A DNA stretch of 5,963 bases from Nitrospiraceae bacterium. Its GTDB lineage: Bacteria > Nitrospirota > Thermodesulfovibrionia > Thermodesulfovibrionales > UBA1546. The notes under the pieces were generated by a model, which was not told the origin of the DNA, ran no database searches, and saw nothing but the letters and a program-made list of their open reading frames with translations. The DNA is taken from the NCBI GenBank assembly GCA_003535475.1, contig DOHC01000265.1, positions 483 to 6,445 on the forward strand, in the 5' to 3' direction. Of this stretch, positions 1 to 5,490 are shown piece by piece (position 1 is the stretch's first letter; each line of letters starts with the position of its first letter). The translations under genes were made by a program, and so were the position numbers.

Positions 1-148
1 ATGTTGATAAGATGACAGCCTCTTTTACATCAGGAAGGGTTTTAATACTCCGTAGGCCTTCCTTAAGTTTTTGTCCGTTAAAGGCAAGTTTTTCCCTGAT
101 GTCTACATCAGCAGTTTTATGATTGAGCCCTACAATAAGAATATTCAT
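1..148 (-). CDS. hemA: Glutamyl-tRNA reductase, N-terminal part (runs off the window)
   Basis: This gene encodes the enzyme that reduces glutamyl-tRNA(Glu) to glutamate-1-semialdehyde with NADPH, the first committed step of C5-pathway haem/tetrapyrrole synthesis in the cytoplasm. Only 49 codons are present. They begin MNILIVGLNHKTADVDIREK and continue with LAFNGQKL and EAVILST, the hallmark start of the family (GLNHKTAPVEIREKLAF ... ILSTCNR). The window stops one base into codon 50, which should be the catalytic cysteine of the STCNR motif, so that residue cannot be checked here. Residue 14 is Asp where the family usually has Pro. The ATG at 148 overlaps the TGA of the upstream ccsA/hemX gene (ATGA). 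No good Shine-Dalgarno sequence precedes it, which suggests translational coupling. Identification is very secure; the gene is incomplete only because of the window edge. Confidence 0.96.
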   Translation of the reverse strand, partial: MNILIVGLNHKTADVDIREKLAFNGQKLKEGLRSIKTLPDVKEAVILST

Positions 149-960
149 AGGAAAACATGAAGACCTTTTTTGATTAATTTAATCCCGAAGAATGCGATAA
201 GGATTGTAATGAACCCGATGATAGAGAGTATCGCAGCCCTTTTTCCTCTCCATCCCGCTAAAAGACGCGTATGCAGGACTACGGCGTATGTAAGCCATGT
301 GATAATTGCCCATACCACACGGAAATCTCCTCTCAGGTAGCTTCCCCATGCGCTCTGTGCCCAGAGCGCTCCGGTTATTATTGCAAGCGTAAGCAGAGGG
401 AAGCCGATTGTTATCAGCCTGTAGTTTATCTCGTCAAGGATTTGAAGGCTCGGCAGCCTCTGAAACAACCCGCTTGGGTGTTTTGATTTTACATAGCGCT
501 CCTGAATCAGATACATGACTCCTATGCCTGATGCCATTGCGAATGCTGCATTGCCTATGAACGCGAGTATCGTATGAATGCTGAGCCAGTAGCTCCGGAG
601 TTCAGGGCTTAAAGGCTTGATCTCCCTTGGCAGCATTGCAGATGAAAGCATCAGGACAAAGACGAGAGGCATAATGAATGAACCGAGGAGCCCTATCTTG
701 TATCTGAATTCAAGGATGAGGAATATAAGTACTGTACACCACGAAAAAAAAGACGTTGCTTCGTGAGGATTCACTGCCGGCATACGGCCTGCATCGGCAT
801 AACGCAGGACGATGCTTATAGTGTGCAGAACAAAACCGGCTGCAACAAAGAGCAGCATTATTTTTGTTGTTGCCTTTGAACTCCTGAAGAGTTCAACAAC
901 GCTGATTATCGTTGCTGTAAAATAAAATGTCAGTGCAAGTTCAAAAAAAAGTGTAATCAT
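145..960 (-). CDS. ccsA: CcsA/HemX-family membrane protein (cytochrome c assembly family) upstream of hemA
   Basis: This is a very hydrophobic protein of 271 residues counted from the ATG at 960, with about eight predicted membrane helices (roughly 1-21, 34-54, 69-87, 89-107, 125-152, 183-202, 216-233 and 242-259). That is the topology of the CcsA/CcsB/HemX family. Family marks are a PHEATSFFSW stretch near residue 65, WLSIH with His129, and a TM region ALWAQSAWGSYLRGD followed by WAIITWLTY and His230. CcsA proteins present haem for cytochrome c maturation. Bacillus HemX, also encoded beside hemA, instead lowers HemA levels. The tryptophan-rich motif (WGxxWxWDxxE) is degraded here to WGSYLRGDFRVV, so haem export is uncertain and a HemX-like role is plausible. 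A TTG at 969 is an alternative start. I prefer the ATG at 960 because it forms a TGATG junction with the preceding gene. The stop overlaps the hemA start. Confidence 0.85.
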   Translation of the reverse strand: MITLFFELALTFYFTATIISVVELFRSSKATTKIMLLFVAAGFVLHTISIVLRYADAGRMPAVNPHEATSFFSWCTVLIFLILEFRYKIGLLGSFIMPLVFVLMLSSAMLPREIKPLSPELRSYWLSIHTILAFIGNAAFAMASGIGVMYLIQERYVKSKHPSGLFQRLPSLQILDEINYRLITIGFPLLTLAIITGALWAQSAWGSYLRGDFRVVWAIITWLTYAVVLHTRLLAGWRGKRAAILSIIGFITILIAFFGIKLIKKGLHVFL

Positions 961-1133
961 CAAAAACAACCAAGCTGGCAGTCTGTGATTTTTATCTTGA
1001 GCCTGTCAGCGGCATTACCGACAATTTTATAGGTCACTCCAGTCTCCTCTGCGATTTTCCTTGCAGCGCTGCATGAAAGTTTGCCTTTGACAGCCTTTCT
1101 CTTAATCTCTTCTTCTAATAGTTTATTTTTCAC
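960..1133 (-). CDS. Small Cys-containing helix-turn-helix-like protein ending in CQLGCF
   Basis: I recognise no assigned function. From the GTG at 1133 the product is 57 residues: a charged N-terminal helix (KLLEEEIKRK), then KLSCSAARKIAEETGVTY and KIVGNAADRLKIKI, which read like a short helix-turn-helix, and a C-terminal CQLGCF. Cysteines fall at 21, 52 and 56, which could bind a metal or form a redox pair. I recall similar short proteins ending in CQLGCF from anaerobic bacteria, but I cannot verify this here. The frame stays open to an ATG at 1157 and a TTG at 1184, but both lie inside a palindromic repeat. The GTG has AAGGAG nine bases upstream, so it is the best-supported start. Its stop shares a base with the ATG of ccsA/hemX (TGATG), which suggests coupled translation. 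A DNA-binding or small regulatory role for the haem genes is only a guess. Confidence 0.7.
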   Translation of the reverse strand: MKNKLLEEEIKRKAVKGKLSCSAARKIAEETGVTYKIVGNAADRLKIKITDCQLGCF

Positions 1134-1142
1134 CTGAAAATA

Positions 1143-1148
1143 CTCCTT
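1143..1148 (-). promoter_or_regulatory. Ribosome binding site deciding a GTG start
   Basis: The minus strand reads AAGGAG here, nine bases before the GTG at 1133. Neither upstream candidate (ATG 1157, TTG 1184) has a comparable Shine-Dalgarno sequence, and both lie in the repeat at 1153-1211. This site therefore favours the 57-residue form of the small protein. Confidence 0.6.
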
Positions 1149-1152
1149 ATCT

Positions 1153-1211
1153 GTCATTCTGGCTTGTCCAGAATCAGTCTTCAAGAAAGATTCCCGACAA
1201 GCTGGAATGAC
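1153..1211. repeat. Composite palindromic repeat, copy 1 (decayed)
   Basis: This is a 59-base element between the MobB-like gene and the small HTH-like gene. It starts GTCATTC and ends GGAATGAC. Its outer 23-base arms match each other at 19 positions. Each arm also folds on itself: ATTCTGG-cttgt-CCAGAAT on the left, and ATTCC...GGAAT on the right with a weaker stem. The CCAG/CTGG linker ends seen in copies 2 and 3 are mostly lost. The element belongs to the same family as 4246-4313 and 5541-5620 but is the most diverged of the three. Confidence 0.75.
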
Positions 1212-1232
1212 ATTTTATGCCATTTTTTGAGC

Positions 1233-1895
1233 CTAATGCTCCTGTGTATTTCGTAGTAATAATTTCTTAACGTAATCCAAGCATTCATCAAATCCTGACA
1301 TCGGCGTAAAAACAACCTTAAATCTCTTTGCCTTTGCAGACAGTTTTATGGAAGGCTCGTCCTGATATAAAATTATATCTGCCATTTCAAGAACTCTTTC
1401 AGCGCTTTTCTTTAAAGCGCCGCCATGCCTTCCAGATACAAATATTATAATATCAGGTTTTAAAAACTCAATTGCGCTGTTGCCTTCCACTATTATCCCT
1501 CTGAGATGTGAAAGCCTGTCAACAGCCATGGAAAGAACCTCTTTGAGCTCTTCAGAGGGCGATTGAACCCAGAGCACTTTTTCGGCGCCTGCATTGATGA
1601 GCCTTGCAGTATCTTTGCTTTCCTGTGTTAATGTCTCCAGGTCATCAATTATTGAGGCGTAAATGGCTGTTTTTGTGTATTTGATTGCGCCCCAGCCCCT
1701 GCTGAGTTCGGAGTTTTTCGCTGAACGCTGAATGCTGAATGCTGAATGCTCTTCATTAAAGTGCTTAAGCAATGTTTCTGCTACAGTGGTCTTGCCGGCT
1801 CCGCTGTGGCTGCCGCCGATGCCTATAATCAAGGGTCTTTTATTGGCTATGCCGTTGACTCTTCTAATTGATTGACCTCTTCTTTGTATCCGCAA
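1233..1895 (-). CDS. MobB-like P-loop NTPase (probable molybdopterin-guanine dinucleotide synthesis protein family)
   Basis: This is a P-loop protein of about 220 residues. The Walker A motif is GGSHSGAGKTT (27-37, Lys35), followed by an intact core with GWGAIKYTKT (67-76), AGAEKVLWVQSP (102-113), IIVEGNS (134-140) and PDIIIFVSG (147-155). The P-loop start, the AGAEKVLWV strand and the VEG strand resemble MobB, a GTP-binding partner in attaching GMP to molybdopterin. MobB itself is not proven, because no molybdenum genes are in view. Residues 49-59 (peptide HSAFSIQRSA) are encoded by a heptanucleotide tandem array. With its flanks this looks like an insertion of about 20 residues between the P-loop helix and GWGAIKYTKT. 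The frame opens with a TTG at 1895, 49 bases inside topA. No nearby ATG or GTG exists before the P-loop. An ATT at 1868, preceded by AAGAGGT, is a possible rare start. It is most likely co-transcribed with topA. Confidence 0.72.
   Translation of the reverse strand: MRIQRRGQSIRRVNGIANKRPLIIGIGGSHSGAGKTTVAETLLKHFNEEHSAFSIQRSAKNSELSRGWGAIKYTKTAIYASIIDDLETLTQESKDTARLINAGAEKVLWVQSPSEELKEVLSMAVDRLSHLRGIIVEGNSAIEFLKPDIIIFVSGRHGGALKKSAERVLEMADIILYQDEPSIKLSAKAKRFKVVFTPMSGFDECLDYVKKLLLRNTQEH
1719..1750 (-). repeat. Heptanucleotide tandem array inside the MobB-like gene
   Basis: Four complete 7-base units plus a partial one are present. On the plus strand the unit is TGCTGAA or CGCTGAA (sense strand TTCAGCA/TTCAGCG). 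They encode residues 49-59 of the MobB-like protein. Because seven is not a multiple of three, gain or loss of a single unit would shift the reading frame; three units (21 bases) keep it. Confidence 0.85.
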
Positions 1896-4180
1896 TCTTT
1901 TTTATGGCACTGGAGTATTATAGCGCCTCCCTTGAGTCTTTTTTCAAAAAGGAAATCAGCGTTGCATTGGTGGCATTTTTTAAGCACCGGTTTATACCAC
2001 GATGCAAATTTGCACTTGGGATAATTGCCGCAGCTCCAGAAGACCTTTCCCTTTTTAGACCGTCTCTCGACAATATCTCCTCCGTCTTCAGGACATTTTA
2101 TCCCAGTGGCGATCGCTTTTGTTGTCTTGCATTCAGGATATTTTGAGCATGCGAGGAATTCCCCGAATCTGCCTGATTTAAGCACCATCGGTGAATCGCA
2201 CTTGGGACATTTTTCATCGGTCGTCTCAAACTTCTCTTCTGCAACCTTTATATTGCCGTTCTCTTCAGTTACAAAATTTTTTGTATTCTTGCATTCGGGA
2301 TAGCCTGAACAGGCAAGGAACTTTCCGTTCCTTCCCCATTTGATGACCATTGGTTTTCCGCATTTTTCACATTTTACGTCTGTTGGTATATCTTCAGGTT
2401 TTACTCTCTGCTGTGTTTTTTTTGCATCTTCAAGGTCGCGGCTGAACGGCTTATAAAAATCCTTAACTACCTTGACCCATTTCATTTTTCCTTCTTCAAT
2501 GCTGTCAAGCTTATCTTCCATGGATGCGGTGAAACCTATATCCAGAACGTCTGAAAATCTGTCCACCAGAAGGTCGTTGACGACAACCCCAAGTTCTGTG
2601 GGAGCGAATTTTCCGGTGTCCTTCTGCACATATTTTCTGTCCTGTATTGTGGACAGTATTGCAGCGTAGGTGCTTGGCCTTCCTATCCCTTTCTCTTCAA
2701 GCGTCTTTATAAGCGTTGCCTCGGAATATCTCGGCGGAGGCTGTGTAAAGTGCTGTTTGGGCTGAAGTTCAAGCAGCCTGAGTTTTCCTCCCTCTTTCAG
2801 AGAGGGGAGTATCCGTTCATCTTCATCCGCTGCTTCTTCCCTGCTTTCTGTGTATAATGCCATGAAACCGTTAAACCGTATCACTGTGCCTGACGCTCGC
2901 AGTTCTGCAAATTCTCCGTCACCTTTTTTTTCTGAAACAATGGGGTTCAGTTTCACAGCCTCTATGATGAATACTGTCTGCTCAAGCTGTGCAGGCGACA
3001 TCTGGCTTGAAATAAAGCGGTTCCAGATGAGTGTGTAAAGCGCATATTGCTCTTTTGTAAGATGCTGTTTTACATCTTCAGGTGTTCTATTGGCGTATGT
3101 AGGCCTTATTGCCTCATGCGCTTCCTGCGCAGATGCCTTGCTCTTATAAAGAGGAGGCTTCTCAGGGAGATAGTCTTTGCCGAATGTCTTTTCTATGAAT
3201 TTTCTTGCCCACTCATGAGCCTCTTGTGCAACTCGGAATGAATCAGTTCTCATGTATGTGATTAAGCCGACTGCTCCCTCTTTGCCGATTTCAACTCCTT
3301 CATAGAGCTGTTGAGCGACAAGCATTGTCCTTTTTGCCGTAAATCTGAGATCACGGGCTGCTGCCTGCTGAAGAGTGCTTGTGATAAAAGGAGGATAGGG
3401 CGTTCTCTTTTTAAGTTTTTTCTCTATTTTTTTGAGTATAAATTTTTTATCTTTTAATTCTTCGGTGACTGCATCGGCGGTTGATTTGTCAGGGACAAGA
3501 AATTTACCGCTTTCTGCCTCAGACTTCTGCACTAATTTAGACAGCTTTGCCCAGAACTCCGGAGGGGTTGACCCTTCAAAGCGCACATTGATAGACCAGT
3601 ACTCCTCTTTTTTAAATGCGGATATGTCGCGTTCCCTCTCAACAATGAGCCTTACGGCAACAGACTGAACCCTTCCTGCGCTGAGTCCCCTTCTTACCTT
3701 TCTCCACAGAAGCGGACTTAATCCGTAACCTACAAGCCTGTCGAGGATTCTTCTTGCCTGCTGTGCATCAACCTTATTCATATTAATGCGTTCAGGATGC
3801 TTTATTGCCTCTTTGACAGCCTTTTCTGTAATTTCATTGAATATAATTCTGTAAATTTTTTCATTTGGAATTTTAGATTTGGAATTTGAGATTTCAGATG
3901 CTATATGCCATGCAATTGCCTCTCCTTCTCTGTCATGGTCTGTGGCGAGATAAATCCTGTCCGCTTTCATGGCAATCTGCTTTAACTCTTTTATGACTTT
4001 TTCTTTCCCGGGAATGACAATGTATTGGGGGTCGAAATTGTTTTTAATATCAACACCCAATTCTTTTTTGGGAAGGTCTTTTATGTGCCCGATAGATGCC
4101 GTTACTATAAAATCCTTACCGAGGATTTTGTTTATCGTTCTTGATTTTGCGGGTGACTCAACAATAACTACGGAATTCAT
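1847..4180 (-). CDS. topA: DNA topoisomerase I (type IA)
   Basis: This cytoplasmic enzyme relaxes negative supercoils by cutting one strand through a 5'-phosphotyrosine link. The protein has 777 residues. A TOPRIM domain starts with VIVESPAKS (Glu8) and carries the acidic Mg2+ site DHDREGEA (Asp81, Asp83, Glu85). GYGLSPLLWRKV and GLSAGRVQSVA (165-175) follow, then the active-site LITYMRTDS with Tyr309 and Arg311, and QEAHEAIRPT near 352-361. The core ends around residue 590. Four C-terminal zinc-finger-like modules follow: Cys604/607/624/630, Cys658/661/678/684, Cys696/717/723 (one Cys missing) and Cys736/739/758/763. A degenerate heptad array encodes residues 95-108 (EISNSKSKIPNEK), a short expansion just after the TOPRIM acidic motif. 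The ATG at 4180 has GGAGGT ten bases upstream. topA follows dprA, a common pairing, and its 3' end overlaps the MobB-like gene. Confidence 0.99.
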   Translation of the reverse strand: MNSVVIVESPAKSRTINKILGKDFIVTASIGHIKDLPKKELGVDIKNNFDPQYIVIPGKEKVIKELKQIAMKADRIYLATDHDREGEAIAWHIASEISNSKSKIPNEKIYRIIFNEITEKAVKEAIKHPERINMNKVDAQQARRILDRLVGYGLSPLLWRKVRRGLSAGRVQSVAVRLIVERERDISAFKKEEYWSINVRFEGSTPPEFWAKLSKLVQKSEAESGKFLVPDKSTADAVTEELKDKKFILKKIEKKLKKRTPYPPFITSTLQQAAARDLRFTAKRTMLVAQQLYEGVEIGKEGAVGLITYMRTDSFRVAQEAHEWARKFIEKTFGKDYLPEKPPLYKSKASAQEAHEAIRPTYANRTPEDVKQHLTKEQYALYTLIWNRFISSQMSPAQLEQTVFIIEAVKLNPIVSEKKGDGEFAELRASGTVIRFNGFMALYTESREEAADEDERILPSLKEGGKLRLLELQPKQHFTQPPPRYSEATLIKTLEEKGIGRPSTYAAILSTIQDRKYVQKDTGKFAPTELGVVVNDLLVDRFSDVLDIGFTASMEDKLDSIEEGKMKWVKVVKDFYKPFSRDLEDAKKTQQRVKPEDIPTDVKCEKCGKPMVIKWGRNGKFLACSGYPECKNTKNFVTEENGNIKVAEEKFETTDEKCPKCDSPMVLKSGRFGEFLACSKYPECKTTKAIATGIKCPEDGGDIVERRSKKGKVFWSCGNYPKCKFASWYKPVLKKCHQCNADFLFEKRLKGGAIILQCHKKDCGYKEEVNQLEESTA
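3857..3898 (-). repeat. Degenerate heptanucleotide array inside topA
   Basis: About six successive 7-base units are present. On the plus strand they read TTTTTCA, TTTGGAA, TTTTAGA and so on to TTTCAGA, with an exact 11-base repeat spaced 14 bases apart (two units). They encode TopA residues 95-108, between the catalytic DHDREGEAIAWH block and the conserved IYRIIFNEIT strand. The encoded peptide is rich in Ser, Asn and Lys, as expected for a tolerated loop. Confidence 0.75.
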
Positions 4181-4190
4181 TTATTCAATT

Positions 4191-4196
4191 ACCTCC
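4191..4196 (-). promoter_or_regulatory. Strong ribosome binding site for topA
   Basis: The minus strand reads GGAGGT ten bases before the ATG at 4180. It lies directly downstream of the heptad array at 4203-4230 and fixes the topA start. Confidence 0.8.
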
Positions 4197-4202
4197 AACA
4201 GA

Positions 4203-4230
4203 TATAAAATTCAAAAAGCAAAATTACAAT
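4203..4230. repeat. Degenerate heptanucleotide array upstream of topA
   Basis: Four consecutive 7-base units are present on the plus strand (TATAAAA, TTCAAAA, AGCAAAA, TTACAAT; pattern NNNAAAA). They occupy the space between the palindromic repeat at 4246-4313 and the topA ribosome binding site. The pattern is AT-rich and imperfect, so chance cannot be excluded for this copy alone. Its likeness in period to the arrays at 1719, 3857 and 5456 supports it. Confidence 0.5.
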
Positions 4231-4245
4231 TTATTCTCTTTTTTT

Positions 4246-4313
4246 GTCATTCCCGCGAATGCGGGAATCCAGTATTATAGTTTCTGGATTCCCCGATCAA
4301 GTCGGGGAATGAC
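4246..4313. repeat. Composite palindromic repeat, copy 2 (best preserved)
   Basis: This is a 68-base element in the dprA-topA gap. The outer ends are GTCATTCC and GGAATGAC. Hairpin 1 is ATTCCCGC-GAAT-GCGGGAAT (4249-4268) and hairpin 2 is ATTCCCCGA-TCAAG-TCGGGGAAT (4288-4310). Between them CCAG and CTGG pair across an 11-base linker. The whole can fold as a closed stem with two arms, or a long cruciform. Hairpin 1 fits ATTCCC-N8-GGGAAT, the form of the neisserial dRS3 repeat. No target-site duplication is seen at its edges. On the minus strand no T-run follows, so it is not a typical intrinsic terminator for dprA. Confidence 0.9.
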
Positions 4314-4365
4314 ATACTGTTTTGGATCTCTACCGCGCAGCTTGTTGCAGGGTAGTATCTTATCT

Positions 4366-5451
4366 TTATGCAAGGAAAAATTTCTTTCCTTCTGCTTGCT
4401 TCACAATCCCTTTTAATTCAAGGCTAAGAAGGATTCCAAGCACCTTTTGTGCAGGCATCTTGCTTTCTCTTGAAAGCATATCAACATGCTTAGGTTCTGC
4501 TGTCATTATATCACAAAGTCTCTTTTCCTCAACCGGAAGCTCTATGTTTGCCTTTTCCCTTGTCCGTATGTAACCCTTTAGGACAGGCGCAAGTTCTTCT
4601 ATTATATCCTCTGCGCTCTGCACGAGTTTTGCCCCTTTCTTAATCAGGTCATTCGTGCCTTTTGAGTTTGCAGAATTAATACCGCCGGGCACTGCAAAAA
4701 CCTCTTTGCCCTGTTCTACGGCATAAGTTGCTGTTATCAATGAGCCGCTGTCAGCAGTCGCTTCCACAACAAGAACACCAAGAGACAATCCGCTTATTAT
4801 CCTGTTCCTTTTCGGGAAATTTTCTCTTTCAGGCGGTGTGCCAGGCGGAAATTCGCTTATAACACATCCTGAGTCTGATAGTTTTTCCATTAACCCCCTG
4901 TTCTCAGGAGGATATGGCACGTCAATCCCTGAGCCCAGAACAGCAATGCTTCTGCCGCCGGAATTAATAGCAGCAACGTGCGCCAGCGTATCAATTCCCC
5001 TTGCCATTCCGCTCACAATGGTAAATCCCATGGAGGAAAGCTCGGAGGATAATTTTTCAGCGGCAAGTTTTCCATACGAGCTGTATTTTCTTGAACCGAC
5101 AACTGCAACAGCGTATCTGTCTTCTTTCTGGATTATCCCTTTGATGTAAAGTACAATCGGAGCGTCTTCTATATTCTTAAGCGTTTCAGGATAATCCTTA
5201 TTGCTGAAAGTAATTATTTTTATTCCGGTGGCGTCAAGTTTTTTAAGCTGAGTATCTATCTTTTCCCATTCTGAATATTCTTTTATGTTTTTTGCTTTTG
5301 CAGTGCCTATGCCATGGATGTTGGCCAGTTCTTTATACGGTGCTTTAAAGACTGCCTCGGGTTTTTTATAGATAGCGAACAGTTTTCTTGCTGTCACAGG
5401 CCCGATATCAGGCACATCACTCAGCGCAATCCAGAATTTAGGGTCAGACAT
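4366..5451 (-). CDS. dprA: DNA-processing protein DprA (Smf)
   Basis: DprA binds incoming single-stranded DNA in the cytoplasm during natural transformation and loads RecA on it. It is also widespread in bacteria not known to be competent. The 361-residue protein shows the full layout. An N-terminal helix-hairpin-helix/SAM-like part spans about 5-65 (VPDIGPVTARKL; NIHGIGTAKAKNI). The Rossmann-like core spans about 75-290, with VVGSRKYS (117-124), SGMARGIDTLAH (147-158), AVLGSGIDVPYPPEN, SEFPPGTPP, FPKRNRIISGLS (212-223), DSGSLITATYA and VPGGINSANSKGTNDLI. A C-terminal winged-helix-like domain spans about 305-361. No core motif is missing. The ATG at 5451 gives a normal N-terminus but has no clear Shine-Dalgarno sequence. 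The bases just upstream are a heptad array containing TATAAAAT, so a very short leader or leaderless transcript is possible. A palindromic repeat separates it from topA. Confidence 0.98.
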   Translation of the reverse strand: MSDPKFWIALSDVPDIGPVTARKLFAIYKKPEAVFKAPYKELANIHGIGTAKAKNIKEYSEWEKIDTQLKKLDATGIKIITFSNKDYPETLKNIEDAPIVLYIKGIIQKEDRYAVAVVGSRKYSSYGKLAAEKLSSELSSMGFTIVSGMARGIDTLAHVAAINSGGRSIAVLGSGIDVPYPPENRGLMEKLSDSGCVISEFPPGTPPERENFPKRNRIISGLSLGVLVVEATADSGSLITATYAVEQGKEVFAVPGGINSANSKGTNDLIKKGAKLVQSAEDIIEELAPVLKGYIRTREKANIELPVEEKRLCDIMTAEPKHVDMLSRESKMPAQKVLGILLSLELKGIVKQAEGKKFFLA

Positions 5452-5455
5452 AATT

Positions 5456-5490
5456 TTATAAGTGTAAAGTTAAAAGTGAAAAAATAGAAG
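5456..5490. repeat. Degenerate heptanucleotide array immediately upstream of dprA
   Basis: Five successive 7-base units are present on the plus strand (TTATAAG, TGTAAAG, TTAAAAG, TGAAAAA, ATAGAAG), with a consensus near TKWAAAG. The array ends four bases before the dprA ATG and so forms its whole proximal leader. Any dprA ribosome binding site or -10 element must lie in or next to it. Confidence 0.65.

Noticed and set aside
271..486. Plus-strand open frame with many cysteines opposite ccsA/hemX
   Set aside because: It lies wholly antisense to a well-supported membrane protein gene, has no recognisable family motif, and its Cys richness follows from the codons of the opposite strand.
1233..1895. 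Frameshift or pseudogene in the MobB-like gene because of the heptad array
   Set aside because: The frame is open through the array and core motifs on both sides are in the same frame, so the gene appears intact.
1868..3668. Several plus-strand open frames opposite topA
   Set aside because: All are antisense to a topA frame with complete conserved motifs; none has family-like sequence or a convincing ribosome binding site.
4246..4313. Intrinsic terminator for dprA
   Set aside because: The hairpins are strong, but on the minus strand they are followed by an A-run, not a T-run. The T-run lies on the other strand before the element.
4324..4361. Imperfect stem (CTACC ... GGTAG) just after the dprA stop codon
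   Set aside because: Pairing is short with a bulge and no T-run; I cannot separate it from chance.
3969..4573. Plus-strand open frames spanning the topA start, the gap and the dprA end
   Set aside because: They cross the palindromic repeat (translated as HSRECGNPVL, a typical repeat read-through) and overlap topA or dprA in antisense.
4838..5149. Plus-strand open frame opposite dprA
   Set aside because: It is antisense to intact DprA core motifs and shows no independent coding signs.
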